From contig JAPUFC010000032.1 of the NCBI GenBank assembly GCA_027492275.1, forward strand, positions 32,660 to 96,659: a DNA stretch of 64,000 bases. The letters run 5' to 3'. The DNA comes from Mesorhizobium sp. GTDB lineage: Bacteria; Pseudomonadota; Alphaproteobacteria; Rhizobiales; Rhizobiaceae. Of the stretch, positions 25,513-34,645 are shown piece after piece. Each line of letters opens with the position of its first letter. The first letter of the stretch is position 1. The translations under genes were made by a program, and so were the position numbers. Under the pieces are notes generated by a model that was not told where the DNA came from, made no database searches, and saw only the letters and a list, made by a program, of their open reading frames with translations.

Positions 25513-25579
25513 CGCGAAAACGCATTGCATCCCGGCTCCAGGCGGCTAAGGTCGCCGCGCCTTTCAACGGAGCATGTTC

Positions 25580-26779
25580 ATGGCAGCCTTCAGGACCCTC
25601 GACGACATTGGCGACGTCACCGGCAAGCGCGTGCTCGTCCGGGTCGATCTCAATGTTCCCGTCGCGGACGGCGCCGTGACCGACGCGACCCGCATTGAGC
25701 GCGTCGCGCCGACGATCCTCGAACTGGCGGACAAGAAGGCCAGGGTGATCCTGCTCGCCCATTTCGGCCGCCCGAAGGACGGCCCCTCGCCCGACCTGTC
25801 GCTGGAGCCGATCGCGCGGGCGACGGCCGCCGTCCTGCGCCGCGACGTCGGCTTCGCGGCCGACTGCGTGGGCGACAAGGCCGCCGCGGCGGTGGCCGCG
25901 ATGAAGGATGGCGACATCCTGCTTCTGGAGAACACCCGCTTCCACAAGGGCGAGGAGAAGAACGACGACAAATTCGCCAGGGCGCTGGCGGCGAATGGCG
26001 ACATCTTCGTCAACGACGCCTTCTCCGCCGCGCATCGCGCCCACGCCTCCACCGAGGGGCTGGCGCGGCTGATGCCCGCCTTCGCCGGCCGCACCATGCA
26101 GGCCGAGCTGGAGGCGCTGGAAAAGGGTCTCGGCAACCCGGCCCGCCCGGTGGTCGCGATCGTCGGCGGGGCAAAGGTCTCGACCAAGATCGACCTCCTG
26201 ACCAACCTCGTGAAGAAGGTCGACGCGCTGGTCATCGGCGGCGGCATGGCCAACACCTTCCTGGCAGCCAACGGCACCGACATCGGCAAGTCGCTCTGCG
26301 AGCACGATCTCGGCGCGACCGCCCGGCAGATCATGATCGACGCGGCCGAAGCGGGCTGCGCCATCGTGCTGCCCGTCGACGGCGTGGTGGCGCGCGAGTT
26401 CAAGGCGAACGCGCCGAACGAAACCGTCCCGGTTGCATCCGTCCCGGCCGACGCGATGATCCTCGACGTCGGGACGAAAAGCGTCGACGCGGTCGACGCC
26501 TGGATCGACCGCGCCGCGACTCTGGTCTGGAACGGTCCGCTCGGGGCCTTCGAGATCGAGCCCTTCGACCGGGCGACCGTCGCGGTGGCGAAGCACGCGG
26601 CGGCGCGCACGCGGGCCGGCAAGCTGGTGTCGGTCGCCGGCGGCGGCGACACGGTGGCCGCGCTGAACCACGCCGGCGTCGCCGACGACTTCACCTATGT
26701 GTCGACCGCGGGCGGCGCCTTCCTCGAATGGATGGAAGGCAAGGTGCTGCCGGGCGTGGAGGTGCTGCGCAAAGCCTGA
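25580..26779 (+). CDS. pgk: phosphoglycerate kinase
   Basis: A 399-aa glycolytic/gluconeogenic kinase. ATG 25580 is preferred over ATG 25574 because CGGAG is 7 bases upstream. Family motifs are RVDLNVPV near the N-terminus, [60 protein letters not shown], and the ATP-site GGGDTVAAL with [14 protein letters not shown] class I aldolase follows 91 bases later, so the two form a glycolytic pair. A typical gap gene was not seen just upstream. Confidence 0.97.
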   Translation: MAAFRTLDDIGDVTGKRVLVRVDLNVPVADGAVTDATRIERVAPTILELADKKARVILLAHFGRPKDGPSPDLSLEPIARATAAVLRRDVGFAADCVGDKAAAAVAAMKDGDILLLENTRFHKGEEKNDDKFARALAANGDIFVNDAFSAAHRAHASTEGLARLMPAFAGRTMQAELEALEKGLGNPARPVVAIVGGAKVSTKIDLLTNLVKKVDALVIGGGMANTFLAANGTDIGKSLCEHDLGATARQIMIDAAEAGCAIVLPVDGVVAREFKANAPNETVPVASVPADAMILDVGTKSVDAVDAWIDRAATLVWNGPLGAFEIEPFDRATVAVAKHAAARTRAGKLVSVAGGGDTVAALNHAGVADDFTYVSTAGGAFLEWMEGKVLPGVEVLRKA

Positions 26780-26870
26780 TCGAAGATGCCGCCGTCGGGC
26801 CGCGGCAGCATTGGCATCCGGTCGCGGCTTGGGTATTGAACGTTCGACATCAATAGATCTGGGATATGAG

Positions 26871-27761
26871 ATGAACAAGGACATGGCCGCGCAGGCCGCA
26901 CACAAGGACGGCTTCATCGCAGCGCTCGACCAGTCGGGCGGCTCCACGCCGAAGGCGCTCAAACTCTACGGCATCGATGAAGGCGCGTGGTCGACCGACG
27001 CGGAAATGTTCGACCTCGTTCACGGGATGCGGGCCAGGATCATCAAGTCGCCGGCGTTCACGGGCGACAAGGTGATGGGCGCGATCCTTTTCGAGCAGAC
27101 CATGGACCGCGACATCGACGGCACCCCCACCGCGCAATATCTGTGGGAGAAGCGCCACGTGGTGCCCTTCCTCAAGGTCGACCAGGGGCTGGCCGAGGCG
27201 AAGGACGGCGTCAAGCTGATGAAGCCGATGCCGAGCCTCGATGCGCTGCTCAAGCGCGCCGTGGCGAAGGGCGTCTTCGGCACCAAGATGCGCTCGGTCA
27301 TCGACGCGGCGAACCGGAAGGGCATCGCGGCGGTCGTCGACCAGCAGTTCGAGGTCGCCGCGCAGATCCTGGCGCACGGGCTGGTGCCGATCATCGAGCC
27401 CGAGGTCACGATCTCGATCGCCGACAAGGCCGAGGCGGAGGACATCCTCCTGGCCGAGATCCTCAAGCATCTCGACACGGTTCCCGCCGACAGGCAGGTC
27501 ATGCTGAAGCTGACCCTGCCGACCAAGGCCAACCTCTACAAGCCGCTGATCGACCATCCGCGCGTCATGCGCGTGGTGGCGCTGTCCGGCGGCTACTCGC
27601 GCGACGACGCGAACGCCAGGCTGAGAGAGAACGACGGCATGATCGCCTCCTTCTCGCGCGCCCTGACCGAGGGCCTGTCGGCGAAGCAGAGCGACGGCGC
27701 GTTCGACGCCGCGCTGGCGTCGGCCATCGACAGCATCTTCGAGGCCTCCCGCGCCCGCTGA
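26871..27761 (+). CDS. fructose-bisphosphate aldolase class I
   Basis: A 296-aa Schiff-base aldolase. ATG 26871 ([24 protein letters not shown]) is used; the ATG at 26866 is out of frame. Motifs are [42 protein letters not shown], the Lys-containing [14 protein letters not shown] (Schiff base), and [14 protein letters not shown]. It is the short prokaryotic class I type common in Rhizobiales rather than the class II zinc enzyme. It lies downstream of pgk and is followed by a strong bidirectional terminator. Confidence 0.95.
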   Translation: MNKDMAAQAAHKDGFIAALDQSGGSTPKALKLYGIDEGAWSTDAEMFDLVHGMRARIIKSPAFTGDKVMGAILFEQTMDRDIDGTPTAQYLWEKRHVVPFLKVDQGLAEAKDGVKLMKPMPSLDALLKRAVAKGVFGTKMRSVIDAANRKGIAAVVDQQFEVAAQILAHGLVPIIEPEVTISIADKAEAEDILLAEILKHLDTVPADRQVMLKLTLPTKANLYKPLIDHPRVMRVVALSGGYSRDDANARLRENDGMIASFSRALTEGLSAKQSDGAFDAALASAIDSIFEASRAR

Positions 27762-27783
27762 CCGGCGGCCTGCCTCCAAGAAC

Positions 27784-27816
27784 AAAAAACCCGCCATGAG
27801 GCGGGTTTTTTGTTTT
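27784..27816. terminator. strong intrinsic terminator
   Basis: CCCGCC (27790-27795) and GGCGGG (27800-27805) form the stem around an ATGA loop, flanked by A6 on the left and T6 on the right. It can work in both directions: it ends the pgk-aldolase transcript and the minus-strand 37-aa ORF transcript. Confidence 0.92.
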
Positions 27817-27870
27817 CGAACGACCCTGGCATCTTGCCGAAAACCGCTGCCGGCTCCCGCGGCCTGTCCG

Positions 27871-27984
27871 TCAGATCAGCGCCGCCAGCAGGATGATCGT
27901 CGCCACGGTGCCCGCGGCGACGGTCAACGCCGTCCTGTACCGCTCGTAGATCGTCGGCGGTCTTTCCCAATTGTATGAACTCAT
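27871..27984 (-). CDS. 37-aa single-span membrane miniprotein
   Basis: A short frame on the minus strand: ATG at 27984, TGA at 27871-27873. It is preceded by a good ribosome site, GGAGGGG, about 6-7 bases upstream. The product starts MSSYNWERPPTIYERYRT and ends with a single hydrophobic helix (ALTVAAGTVATIILLAALI, about residues 19-37), a typical N-in or tail-anchored bitopic miniprotein. It sits alone between the aldolase terminator and the GlxA-type regulator. It was found by eye. Support is the Shine-Dalgarno sequence, sensible composition and the downstream terminator. The function is unknown. Confidence 0.65.
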   Translation of the reverse strand: MSSYNWERPPTIYERYRTALTVAAGTVATIILLAALI

Positions 27985-28238
27985 ACCGAACCCCTCCAAC
28001 CCGAACCGCATATTACGCTGGGGAATGTCCCGCGCAAGCCCTCGCTAAACAATCCAACGCTAATTGTTAACGCCGGAAATGTCCGGTGAACCCCGCAGAG
28101 AGCCATTCCGACGATTCGCCTCATGGGTAAAGCTTCAATGTTGCGTCAGCCTTTCGACTGATTGACAGGCCCCGGCTTTTCGATGACGCTTTGCTGATAG
28201 CGACATAGGTCAGGTCGCAATCAGTTCATGAGGCCTGC

Positions 28239-29240
28239 TTGAACGCCGTCCTGAAACCGCTCAAACGCTCGCTCGTCTTCTTCATGATCCCTGACTTCAC
28301 GATGGTCGCCTTCGCGACGGCGATCGAGCCGCTACGCATCGCCAACAGGATGCTGGGCCACGAGGCGTATCGATGGCGGCTGGCCAGCGTCGACGGCCGG
28401 CCGGTGGCGGCGTCGAACGGCGTCGTCTGCGGCGTCGACACCTCGCTGGACGACGAGCGGCGCAAGCTGGCCGGACCCGAGCGGCCGTCCATGGTGGTGG
28501 TCTGCTCCGGGCTCGATGTCGAGCGCTACCAGAACCGGGCGGTGTTCGGCTGGCTGCGCGAGGAATACAATCGCGGCGTCGCGATCGGCGGCTTGTGCAC
28601 GGGCGCGCATGTGCTGGCCGCCGCCGGGCTTCTGTCCAACAGGCGCTGCGCGATCCATTGGGAGAACCTGCCCGGCTTCGCCGAGACGTTCCCCAAGGCC
28701 AACGTCTTCGCCGACCTCTACGAGATCGACCAGAACATCTACACCTGCGCCGGCGGCACCGCCTCGCTCGACATGATGCTGAAGCTCATCGGCGAGGATT
28801 TCGACGAATCGCTGGTCAACCGCGTCTGCGAGCAGGTGCTGACGGACCGGGTTCGCAACTCGGCGGACCGCCAGCGGCTGCCGCTGCGCGCGCGCCTCGG
28901 CGTCCAGAACGCCAAGGTCCTCTCGATCATCGAGCTGATGGAGGCCAATCTGGCAGAGCCGCTGTCGCTGATCGACGTCGCCGACAGCGCCGGCCTGTCG
29001 CGCCGGCAGATCGAGCGGCTGTTCCGCACCGAGATGGGGCGCTCGCCGGCGCGCTACTATCTCGAGATTCGCCTCGACCGCGCGCGCCACCTGCTCGTCC
29101 AGTCGTCCCTGCCGGTGGTCGAGATCGCGGTGGCCTGCGGCTTCGTCTCCGCCTCGCATTTCTCGAAATGCTACCGCGAGCTCTACGCCCGCTCCCCGCA
29201 GCAGGAGCGCATGGACAAGCGCCTGCCGGCCGCGGCCTGA
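28239..29240 (+). CDS. GlxA/GbdR-type AraC regulator with DJ-1/PfpI domain
   Basis: 333 aa from a TTG start at 28239; the nearby ATG at 28228 runs into a stop. The N-terminal DJ-1/PfpI-like domain (about 15-190) carries MVVVCSGLDVERYQ, GLCTGAHVLAAAGLL (nucleophile-elbow Cys) and TCAGGTASLDMML. The C-terminal AraC DNA-binding domain has two helix-turn-helix motifs (LIDVADSAGLSRRQIERLFR; VVEIAVACGFVSASHFSKCYR). Relatives such as GbdR and CdhR respond to glycine betaine, dimethylglycine or carnitine. The dimethylglycine-dehydrogenase-like enzyme at 30207-32717 makes a betaine-type effector plausible. Confidence 0.87.
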   Translation: MNAVLKPLKRSLVFFMIPDFTMVAFATAIEPLRIANRMLGHEAYRWRLASVDGRPVAASNGVVCGVDTSLDDERRKLAGPERPSMVVVCSGLDVERYQNRAVFGWLREEYNRGVAIGGLCTGAHVLAAAGLLSNRRCAIHWENLPGFAETFPKANVFADLYEIDQNIYTCAGGTASLDMMLKLIGEDFDESLVNRVCEQVLTDRVRNSADRQRLPLRARLGVQNAKVLSIIELMEANLAEPLSLIDVADSAGLSRRQIERLFRTEMGRSPARYYLEIRLDRARHLLVQSSLPVVEIAVACGFVSASHFSKCYRELYARSPQQERMDKRLPAAA

Positions 29241-29247
29241 ACGCCGC

Positions 29248-30099
29248 TCAGCGCGGCGGCGAATCCCACATCCAGTCGCGGTCGCGCCAGCCCTTCTCGC
29301 CGATCAGGCAGTCCGATTTGGTGGCCTGCGCCCGCCACACCGGGGCCGTGCCGTCCGCGACGGCCTTCCACACCGGCGACAGCGGACCGGCCAGTTCCAG
29401 CACCAGCTTGCGCCGCACCGCCGCTGGGAACTGCGACCAGTCGTTGACGGGAATCATGAAGGCGCCCGGACCGCCGATGACGCAGTCGGCGTAATATTTG
29501 TCCAGGTCGCGGATGTCGTAGCCGCCGTTGAAGCCGCCGCTGGTCATGAGCGGCAGGCCGTTGATGACGATGCCCTGCTTCACCACCGCGTCGCGCGCCG
29601 CTTCCACCGGCCCGCCCTGGTTGTTGGGACCGTCGCCGGAAATGTCGATGACGCGCTTCATGCCCTTGAACGGGCTTTCGGCGAACAGGTCCGCGCCGAA
29701 CTCCAGGGCGGCGGAAACCGAGGTGCGCCGCGCGCTGTTCGGCACGCTGTCGCTCAGCCGCGCCGCAATCCGCTCCGCGTCCTCGCGGCCGGCGATCACC
29801 GTCCACGGCACGATGACGTGATGCGAGGACGAGCCGGCCCATTCGAAATAGGTCACGGCGATCTTGCCGTAGGCGCCCTGGGCGATCGCCTTGAGAACGC
29901 TGTCGTCCGTCAGCGCGCTGGCATAGCCCCTGCGCTGGATTTCCAGTTCCATCGGGCTCATGGACAGGGAGACGTCGACGGCCAGGGCCAGTTCGACATC
30001 GACGGGTTCGGCCGCCTGTGCGGGCGCGGCGAGGAAGAGCGTCGAGGCGAGCGACAGCGCCCCGAGCAGAACTCGCCATCCGCATCGATCACGAGACAT
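29248..30099 (-). CDS. DUF1194 family secreted VWA-like protein
   Basis: 283 aa with a signal peptide (VLLGALSLASTLFLAAPAQAAE, cleavage near residue 30). A von Willebrand factor A-like fold carries the MIDAS motif DVSLSMSP near residue 42 and a later DISGDGPNNQGG. Other family features are YFEWAGSS, NGLPLMTSGGFNGGYDI and YYADCVIGGPGAFMI. DUF1194 proteins are periplasmic, metal-binding and of unknown role. Its stop is 7 bases from the end of the convergent regulator gene. No partner is visible. Confidence 0.88.
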   Translation of the reverse strand: MSRDRCGWRVLLGALSLASTLFLAAPAQAAEPVDVELALAVDVSLSMSPMELEIQRRGYASALTDDSVLKAIAQGAYGKIAVTYFEWAGSSSHHVIVPWTVIAGREDAERIAARLSDSVPNSARRTSVSAALEFGADLFAESPFKGMKRVIDISGDGPNNQGGPVEAARDAVVKQGIVINGLPLMTSGGFNGGYDIRDLDKYYADCVIGGPGAFMIPVNDWSQFPAAVRRKLVLELAGPLSPVWKAVADGTAPVWRAQATKSDCLIGEKGWRDRDWMWDSPPR

Positions 30100-30206
30100 G
30101 AGCGTAGCCTAGGCGATTTTGAGCCCGTGGAAAGCCCAAGATCGCGCGGTCCGGCAATCTCCCATCACGATTTTGCGAGCCGCCGATGCGCAGGCGTCGC
30201 CGCCGT

Positions 30207-32717
30207 TCAGCCGCGCAGCGCGACGTTCCGCGGATCGAAGGGGCTTTCCGCGATCACCGTGGCGCGGTGCGGCCGGCCGAGGATTTTTATCTCCAAGCCA
30301 GTGCCCAAGGCAGCGAGATCGGGGCGCACCATCGCCAGCGCCAGCGATTTGCCGACGCGCCAGCCATAGCCGCCATTGGTGGCGCGGCCGATCAGTTCGC
30401 CGTCGTGGTAGATCGCTTCCGAGCCGCGAGCATCGGCATCCGTCACGTCGTGCGCCTCCAGCGTGGCGAAGCGCCAGCGCGGCCCTTCCTCGCGCAGCCG
30501 CGCCAACGCGTCGCGGCCGATGAAATCGCCCTTGTCGAGGTTCACGAAGCGGTCGAGCCCGCTCTCCCACGCCGAATACTCTATGGACAGCTCGCGCGGG
30601 ATCAGCCGGTAGCTCTTTTCCAGCGCCATGGCGCTCATGGCGCGGATGCCGAAGGGTTTTATGCCGAATTCCGCGCCCGCCTCCATCAGCCGGTCGAAGA
30701 TGTAGGCCTGCTGTTCGATGGGGTGATGCAGTTCCCAGCCGAGCTCGCCGACGAAGTTGACCCGCAGCGCCTCGGCCGTGGCAGCACCGACCGAGATGCG
30801 CCGGCCCGAGAGCCAGGGAAAGGCGGCGTTGTCGAGCGGCGTGCGGGTGAGCTTGCGCAGAACGTCGCGGCTTTTGGGACCGGCCAGCACCAGCACGCCC
30901 CATTGCGCGGTGATCGGAACCATGCGCACGCTGCCGTCCTCCGGCAGCAGCCTGCGCAGGACGTCGTGGTCATGCGCCTCGTAAGCCCCCGCCGAAACGA
31001 GATAAAATCCATCCGGCTTCCGGTACACGGTGAACTCGGACCGCACGCCGCCGCGCACCGTCAGCAGATGGCAGAGCGCGATGCGGCCGACTGTCTTCGG
31101 CACGCGGTTGGCGAGGATGCGGTTCAGCCAGTCTTCCGCGCCGGGACCCGATATGATGCACTTGGCGAAGGCCGACATGTCCTGGATGCCGACATTTTCC
31201 GTGACGGCCTTCACCTCGTTGCCGACATGCTCGAAATAGTTCGAGCGGCGGAACGACCATTTCTCCACCACCCGCCCGTCTTCCAGCGCGGGCGCATGGT
31301 TGTGGCTGGTCAGCACGTCGGCACCGACGCCGAGCTCCTCGACCGGCACCGCATAGCCAGGCGGCGCGAACCAGTTCGGCCGCTCCCAGCCGTAGACGGA
31401 GCCGAACACCGCGCCCAGCGCCTTCATGCGCCCATGGACAGGCGTGACCTTCAGCGGCCGCGCGGCGGCGCGCTCCTCGTCGGGATAATGCATGGTGAAG
31501 ACGTTGGCGTAGGCCTCCTCGTTCTTCTCGCGCAGATAACCTTCCGTCGCATAGGGGCCGAAGCGGCGCGGGTCGACGCCCATCATGTCGATGGACGGTT
31601 CGCCCTCCACGATCCATTCGGCAAGCTGCCACCCTGCCCCGCCTGCCGCCGTGACGCCGAAGGAGTGGCCCTCGTTCAGCCAGAAGTTCCGGAGGCCCGG
31701 CGCGGGCCCGACGATGGGCGAGCCGTCCGGCGTGTAGGCGATCGCGCCGTTGTAGACCTTCTTGATGCCGACCTCGCCGAAGGCGGGCACGCGGGCGATG
31801 GCCGTCTCGACATGCGGCATCAGCCGTTCGAGGTCTTCCTGGAACAGCTCGTATTCGCTGTCGTCGGAAGGGCCGTCGACATAGCAGCAGGGCGCGCCCT
31901 TCTCGTAGGGTCCGAGCAGCAGGCCGCCATTCTCCTCGCGCATGTACCAGGAGGAATCGCTTTCGCGCAGAACGCCCATTTCAGGGAGTCCCTGTCGCTT
32001 GCGCGCCACGATGGCCGGATGCGGCTCGGTGACGATGTACTGGTGCTCGACCGGAATGACGGGAACGTCCAGGCCCACCATCCTGCCCGTCCTGCGCGCG
32101 AAATTGCCTGTGGCCGAAACGACATGGTCGGCCGTGATTTCGCCCTTGTCGGTGCGCACCAGCCAGCGACCGTCGGGCAGCGGCTCGATAGCGGTGACGG
32201 TCGTCTGCCGGTGGATGGTCGCACCGCGGTCGCGCGCACCCTTGGCCAGCGCCTGCGTCAGGTCGGCGGGCTGGATATAGCCGTCGTCGGGATGCTGGAT
32301 CGCACCCAGAATGCCGTCCGTCTCGCAGAGCGGCCAGATGTGCTTGACCTGCTCAGGCGTCAGCATGTCGACCCGCACGCCGATCGTCTCGGCGATGCCG
32401 GCGTAGTACATGTATTCGTCCCAGCGGTCCTTCGTGCGCGCCAGCCGGATGTTGCTGACCTTGGAGAAGCCGACATTCAGGCCGGTCTCCTTCTCCAGCT
32501 CCTGGTAGAAGCGCACCGAGTATTTGTGGATCTGGCCGACCGAATAGCTGAGGTTGAACAGCGGCAGCAGGCCGGCGGCGTGCCAGGTCGAGCCTGAGGT
32601 CAGCTCCCTGCGCTCGAGGAGCACGCTGTCGGTCCAGCCTTTCCGCGCGAGATGATAGAGCGTCGAGACACCGACGACGCCGCCTCCGATGACCACAGCA
32701 CGGGCGTGGGTTTGCAT
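30207..32717 (-). CDS. dimethylglycine/sarcosine dehydrogenase-like flavoprotein with GcvT domain
   Basis: 836 aa. Residues 1-375 are a DAO-type FAD domain (AVVIGGGVVGVSTLYHLA), with STWHAAG placing the His (residue 46) that covalently binds FAD in DMGDH. The FAO_M domain follows (about 380-435), then a GcvT-like folate-binding part with its C-terminal barrel (about 440-830: SAFAKCIISGPGAEDWL, GWELHHPIEQQAYIF, IPRELSIEYSAWESGLDRFV). Such enzymes oxidatively demethylate N-methyl glycines and pass formaldehyde to tetrahydrofolate. ATG 32717 has GGGAG upstream. It is transcribed toward the DUF1194 gene with no close operon partner. The exact substrate (dimethylglycine, sarcosine or another) is not decidable. 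Confidence 0.88.
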   Translation of the reverse strand: MQTHARAVVIGGGVVGVSTLYHLARKGWTDSVLLERRELTSGSTWHAAGLLPLFNLSYSVGQIHKYSVRFYQELEKETGLNVGFSKVSNIRLARTKDRWDEYMYYAGIAETIGVRVDMLTPEQVKHIWPLCETDGILGAIQHPDDGYIQPADLTQALAKGARDRGATIHRQTTVTAIEPLPDGRWLVRTDKGEITADHVVSATGNFARRTGRMVGLDVPVIPVEHQYIVTEPHPAIVARKRQGLPEMGVLRESDSSWYMREENGGLLLGPYEKGAPCCYVDGPSDDSEYELFQEDLERLMPHVETAIARVPAFGEVGIKKVYNGAIAYTPDGSPIVGPAPGLRNFWLNEGHSFGVTAAGGAGWQLAEWIVEGEPSIDMMGVDPRRFGPYATEGYLREKNEEAYANVFTMHYPDEERAAARPLKVTPVHGRMKALGAVFGSVYGWERPNWFAPPGYAVPVEELGVGADVLTSHNHAPALEDGRVVEKWSFRRSNYFEHVGNEVKAVTENVGIQDMSAFAKCIISGPGAEDWLNRILANRVPKTVGRIALCHLLTVRGGVRSEFTVYRKPDGFYLVSAGAYEAHDHDVLRRLLPEDGSVRMVPITAQWGVLVLAGPKSRDVLRKLTRTPLDNAAFPWLSGRRISVGAATAEALRVNFVGELGWELHHPIEQQAYIFDRLMEAGAEFGIKPFGIRAMSAMALEKSYRLIPRELSIEYSAWESGLDRFVNLDKGDFIGRDALARLREEGPRWRFATLEAHDVTDADARGSEAIYHDGELIGRATNGGYGWRVGKSLALAMVRPDLAALGTGLEIKILGRPHRATVIAESPFDPRNVALRG

Positions 32718-32753
32718 GGGCGGCTCCCTCGTGGCGAGGGGTGGCCTCGCGAT

Positions 32754-32787
32754 GATCCTGCCGGGAGACTAGTCCGCCCGGCAGGAT
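32754..32787. repeat. 11-bp perfect inverted repeat before the DMGDH-like gene
   Basis: ATCCTGCCGGG (32754-32764) and CCCGGCAGGAT (32777-32787) are exact complements separated by 12 bases. It lies 37 bases upstream of the flavoprotein start codon and 58 bases beyond the helicase stop, both on the minus strand. No T-tract follows on the minus strand, so an operator is at least as likely as a terminator. Confidence 0.6.
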
Positions 32788-32844
32788 TTCACTCGGCCTG
32801 TTTGCGACATGTTGTTCACCATGCCGCAAAGCTTGTTTTCCGCG

Positions 32845-34257
32845 TCAGGCGGCCCGGCGCGGGGCGCGGCGCGGCCGGAACTTCCGGGTCCGCGAAGGTC
32901 GGGCCTCGCCGCCCTCGCCCGCCGGCCTGCCGCCAAAGGGCTTCGGCGCGGCCGGGTGTCCCTGCGGCTTGCCGTGAGGCTTGCCGCCGAACCCTTGCCG
33001 GGGCCTGCCCTTGCCGTGCGGCTGCGCGGGACGCGCACCCTCCGGCCTGCTGCGCTCGGCCGCGTTGGCGGCGCGGTCGGCGGCCGAGGGCTGCGGGTCG
33101 GGCTCGCCGCGATGGTCGGCCGTCACCGTCAGCTTCTTGCGGATGATGCGCTCGACAGCGCGCAGCTTGTCCGCCTCGTCGGGCGCGCACAGCGTGATCG
33201 CCGTGCCGGTCGCGCCGTTGCGGCCGGTGCGGCCGATGCGGTGCACATAGCTCTCCGCCTCGTCCGGTAGGTCGAAATTGACGACATGGCTGATGCCGGG
33301 CACATCGATGCCGCGCGCCGCGATGTCGGTCGCCACCAGGATGCGGGTAGAGCCGTCGCGAAAGCCGTTCAAGGCCTTCTGCCGGGCATTCTGCGACTTG
33401 TTGCCGTGGATCACGGCGGCCGCGAAGCCGTCCCGCTCCAGGTCGCGCGCGACGCGGTCGGCGCCATGCTTGGTGCGCGAGAAGATCAGCACCGAGCGCA
33501 TGGACTCGTCGGCCAGCATGTCGGACAGGATCTTTCGCTTCTGCTTGACGCGGGCCATGACCAGGCTCTGGTCGATCTCGGCCGCCGTGGTGCCCTGCGG
33601 CGCGACCTCGACGCGGACGGGATCGTTCAGCACGCCGCCGGCCAGTTCCTCGATCTCCTTCGGCATGGTGGCCGAGAACAGCGCGGTCCGGCGGTCGGCG
33701 GGCGTCGCCTTGGCGATGCGGCGCACGTCGTTGATGAAGCCCATGTCGAGCATGCGGTCGGCCTCGTCCAGCACCAGCCATCGCGTATGGCCGAGGCTCA
33801 GGTCCTTTTCCCGCACGAGGTCCATCAGCCGGCCGGGCGTGGCGATCAGCACGTCGACGCCGGGCGCGAGCTTGCGCACCTGGCTGTTGCGCGACACGCC
33901 GCCCAGCACCAGCGCCGTGGACAGATGCATGTTCTTCGCGACCAGGCGGATGGTCTCTTCGATCTGCACGGCCAGCTCGCGGGTCGGCACGAGGACGAGA
34001 GCGCGCGCCGTCCTCGGCAGGCGCTTCGTTCCAAGCCCGACGATCTGCTGGATGATGGGCAGGCTGAAGGCGGCGGTCTTGCCGGAGCCGGTCTGGGCGA
34101 TGCCCAGAATGTCGCGGCCGGCGAGCTGCGGCGGAATGGCCTGCGCCTGGATGGGCTTGGGCTCGGCGAAGCCGGCCTCGGCGACGCCCTTGAGCAGCGC
34201 GCCGGTGATGCCGAGCGCGGCGAAGCCGTTCGTCCCGGCGGAATTTTCAATGGTCAA
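32845..34257 (-). CDS. DEAD-box ATP-dependent RNA helicase (second copy)
   Basis: 470 aa from TTG 34257 (MTIENSAGTNGF). The full motif set is present: TPIQ-like KPIQAQAIP, AQTGSGKTAAFSLP, VPTRELAVQ, TPGRLMDL, VLDEADRMLD, FSATMPKE, LIFSRTKHG, ATDIAARGIDVPGISHV and HRIGRTGRNGA. The C-terminal tail (about 375-470) is rich in Arg, Pro and Gly and strongly basic, ending RKFRPRRAPRRAA. It differs in sequence from the helicase at 20972, so the two are old paralogues. The leader (34258-34365) contains three hairpins, suggesting temperature or structure control of translation. Confidence 0.93.
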   Translation of the reverse strand: MTIENSAGTNGFAALGITGALLKGVAEAGFAEPKPIQAQAIPPQLAGRDILGIAQTGSGKTAAFSLPIIQQIVGLGTKRLPRTARALVLVPTRELAVQIEETIRLVAKNMHLSTALVLGGVSRNSQVRKLAPGVDVLIATPGRLMDLVREKDLSLGHTRWLVLDEADRMLDMGFINDVRRIAKATPADRRTALFSATMPKEIEELAGGVLNDPVRVEVAPQGTTAAEIDQSLVMARVKQKRKILSDMLADESMRSVLIFSRTKHGADRVARDLERDGFAAAVIHGNKSQNARQKALNGFRDGSTRILVATDIAARGIDVPGISHVVNFDLPDEAESYVHRIGRTGRNGATGTAITLCAPDEADKLRAVERIIRKKLTVTADHRGEPDPQPSAADRAANAAERSRPEGARPAQPHGKGRPRQGFGGKPHGKPQGHPAAPKPFGGRPAGEGGEARPSRTRKFRPRRAPRRAA

Positions 34258-34273
34258 AACAGGTCTCTTTCTG

Positions 34274-34365
34274 GCGGGCGACGCCCGCGAAACGTCATGC
34301 CGGGGCGCAACCCGGCACTCTCTTTGTCAAAGGAAACGGCAAGGCGCCGGATCGTCACGATCCGG
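34274..34365 (-). promoter_or_regulatory. structured leader of the DEAD-box helicase (three hairpins)
   Basis: Three inverted repeats lie in the 388-base gap upstream of the helicase: GCGGGC/GCCCGC at 34274-34288, TGCCGGG/CCCGGCA at 34298-34317 (six-base loop), and CCGGATCG/CGATCCGG at 34347-34365. A perfect GGCCGGA-AA-TCCGGCC palindrome follows at 34451-34466. The nearest stem ends 16 bases from the TTG start. No gene was recognised elsewhere in 34258-34645. Confidence 0.5.
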
Positions 34366-34645
34366 GCGGCTGCGCTGCCGTGCCCGCCATCGGCGGGACT
34401 TGCGGCCGCGATGAGAGCGGCCTTACGAGCGCAACCAGTCCTGTCGGGAAGGCCGGAAATCCGGCCCATGCGCCTGCTGCGCCGCATATGGTCCATTCGC
34501 GGGGCGATTGCAAGCCGCATTTTGCGGCGCAGCATGAAGCCGGGCGGACGGCGCACGCCGGCAAGACAGGCCTTGGCCTTTTTCGCCGCTTCACTATGCT
34601 GCCGGCGATCGAGGGTTGCAGCGAGGCTTGGCTCGCTGCCAGCGG

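Noticed and set aside
30186..32597. 803-codon plus-strand frame opposite the DMGDH-like gene
   Set aside because: Shadow of the minus-strand flavoprotein. No domain, and atypical composition.
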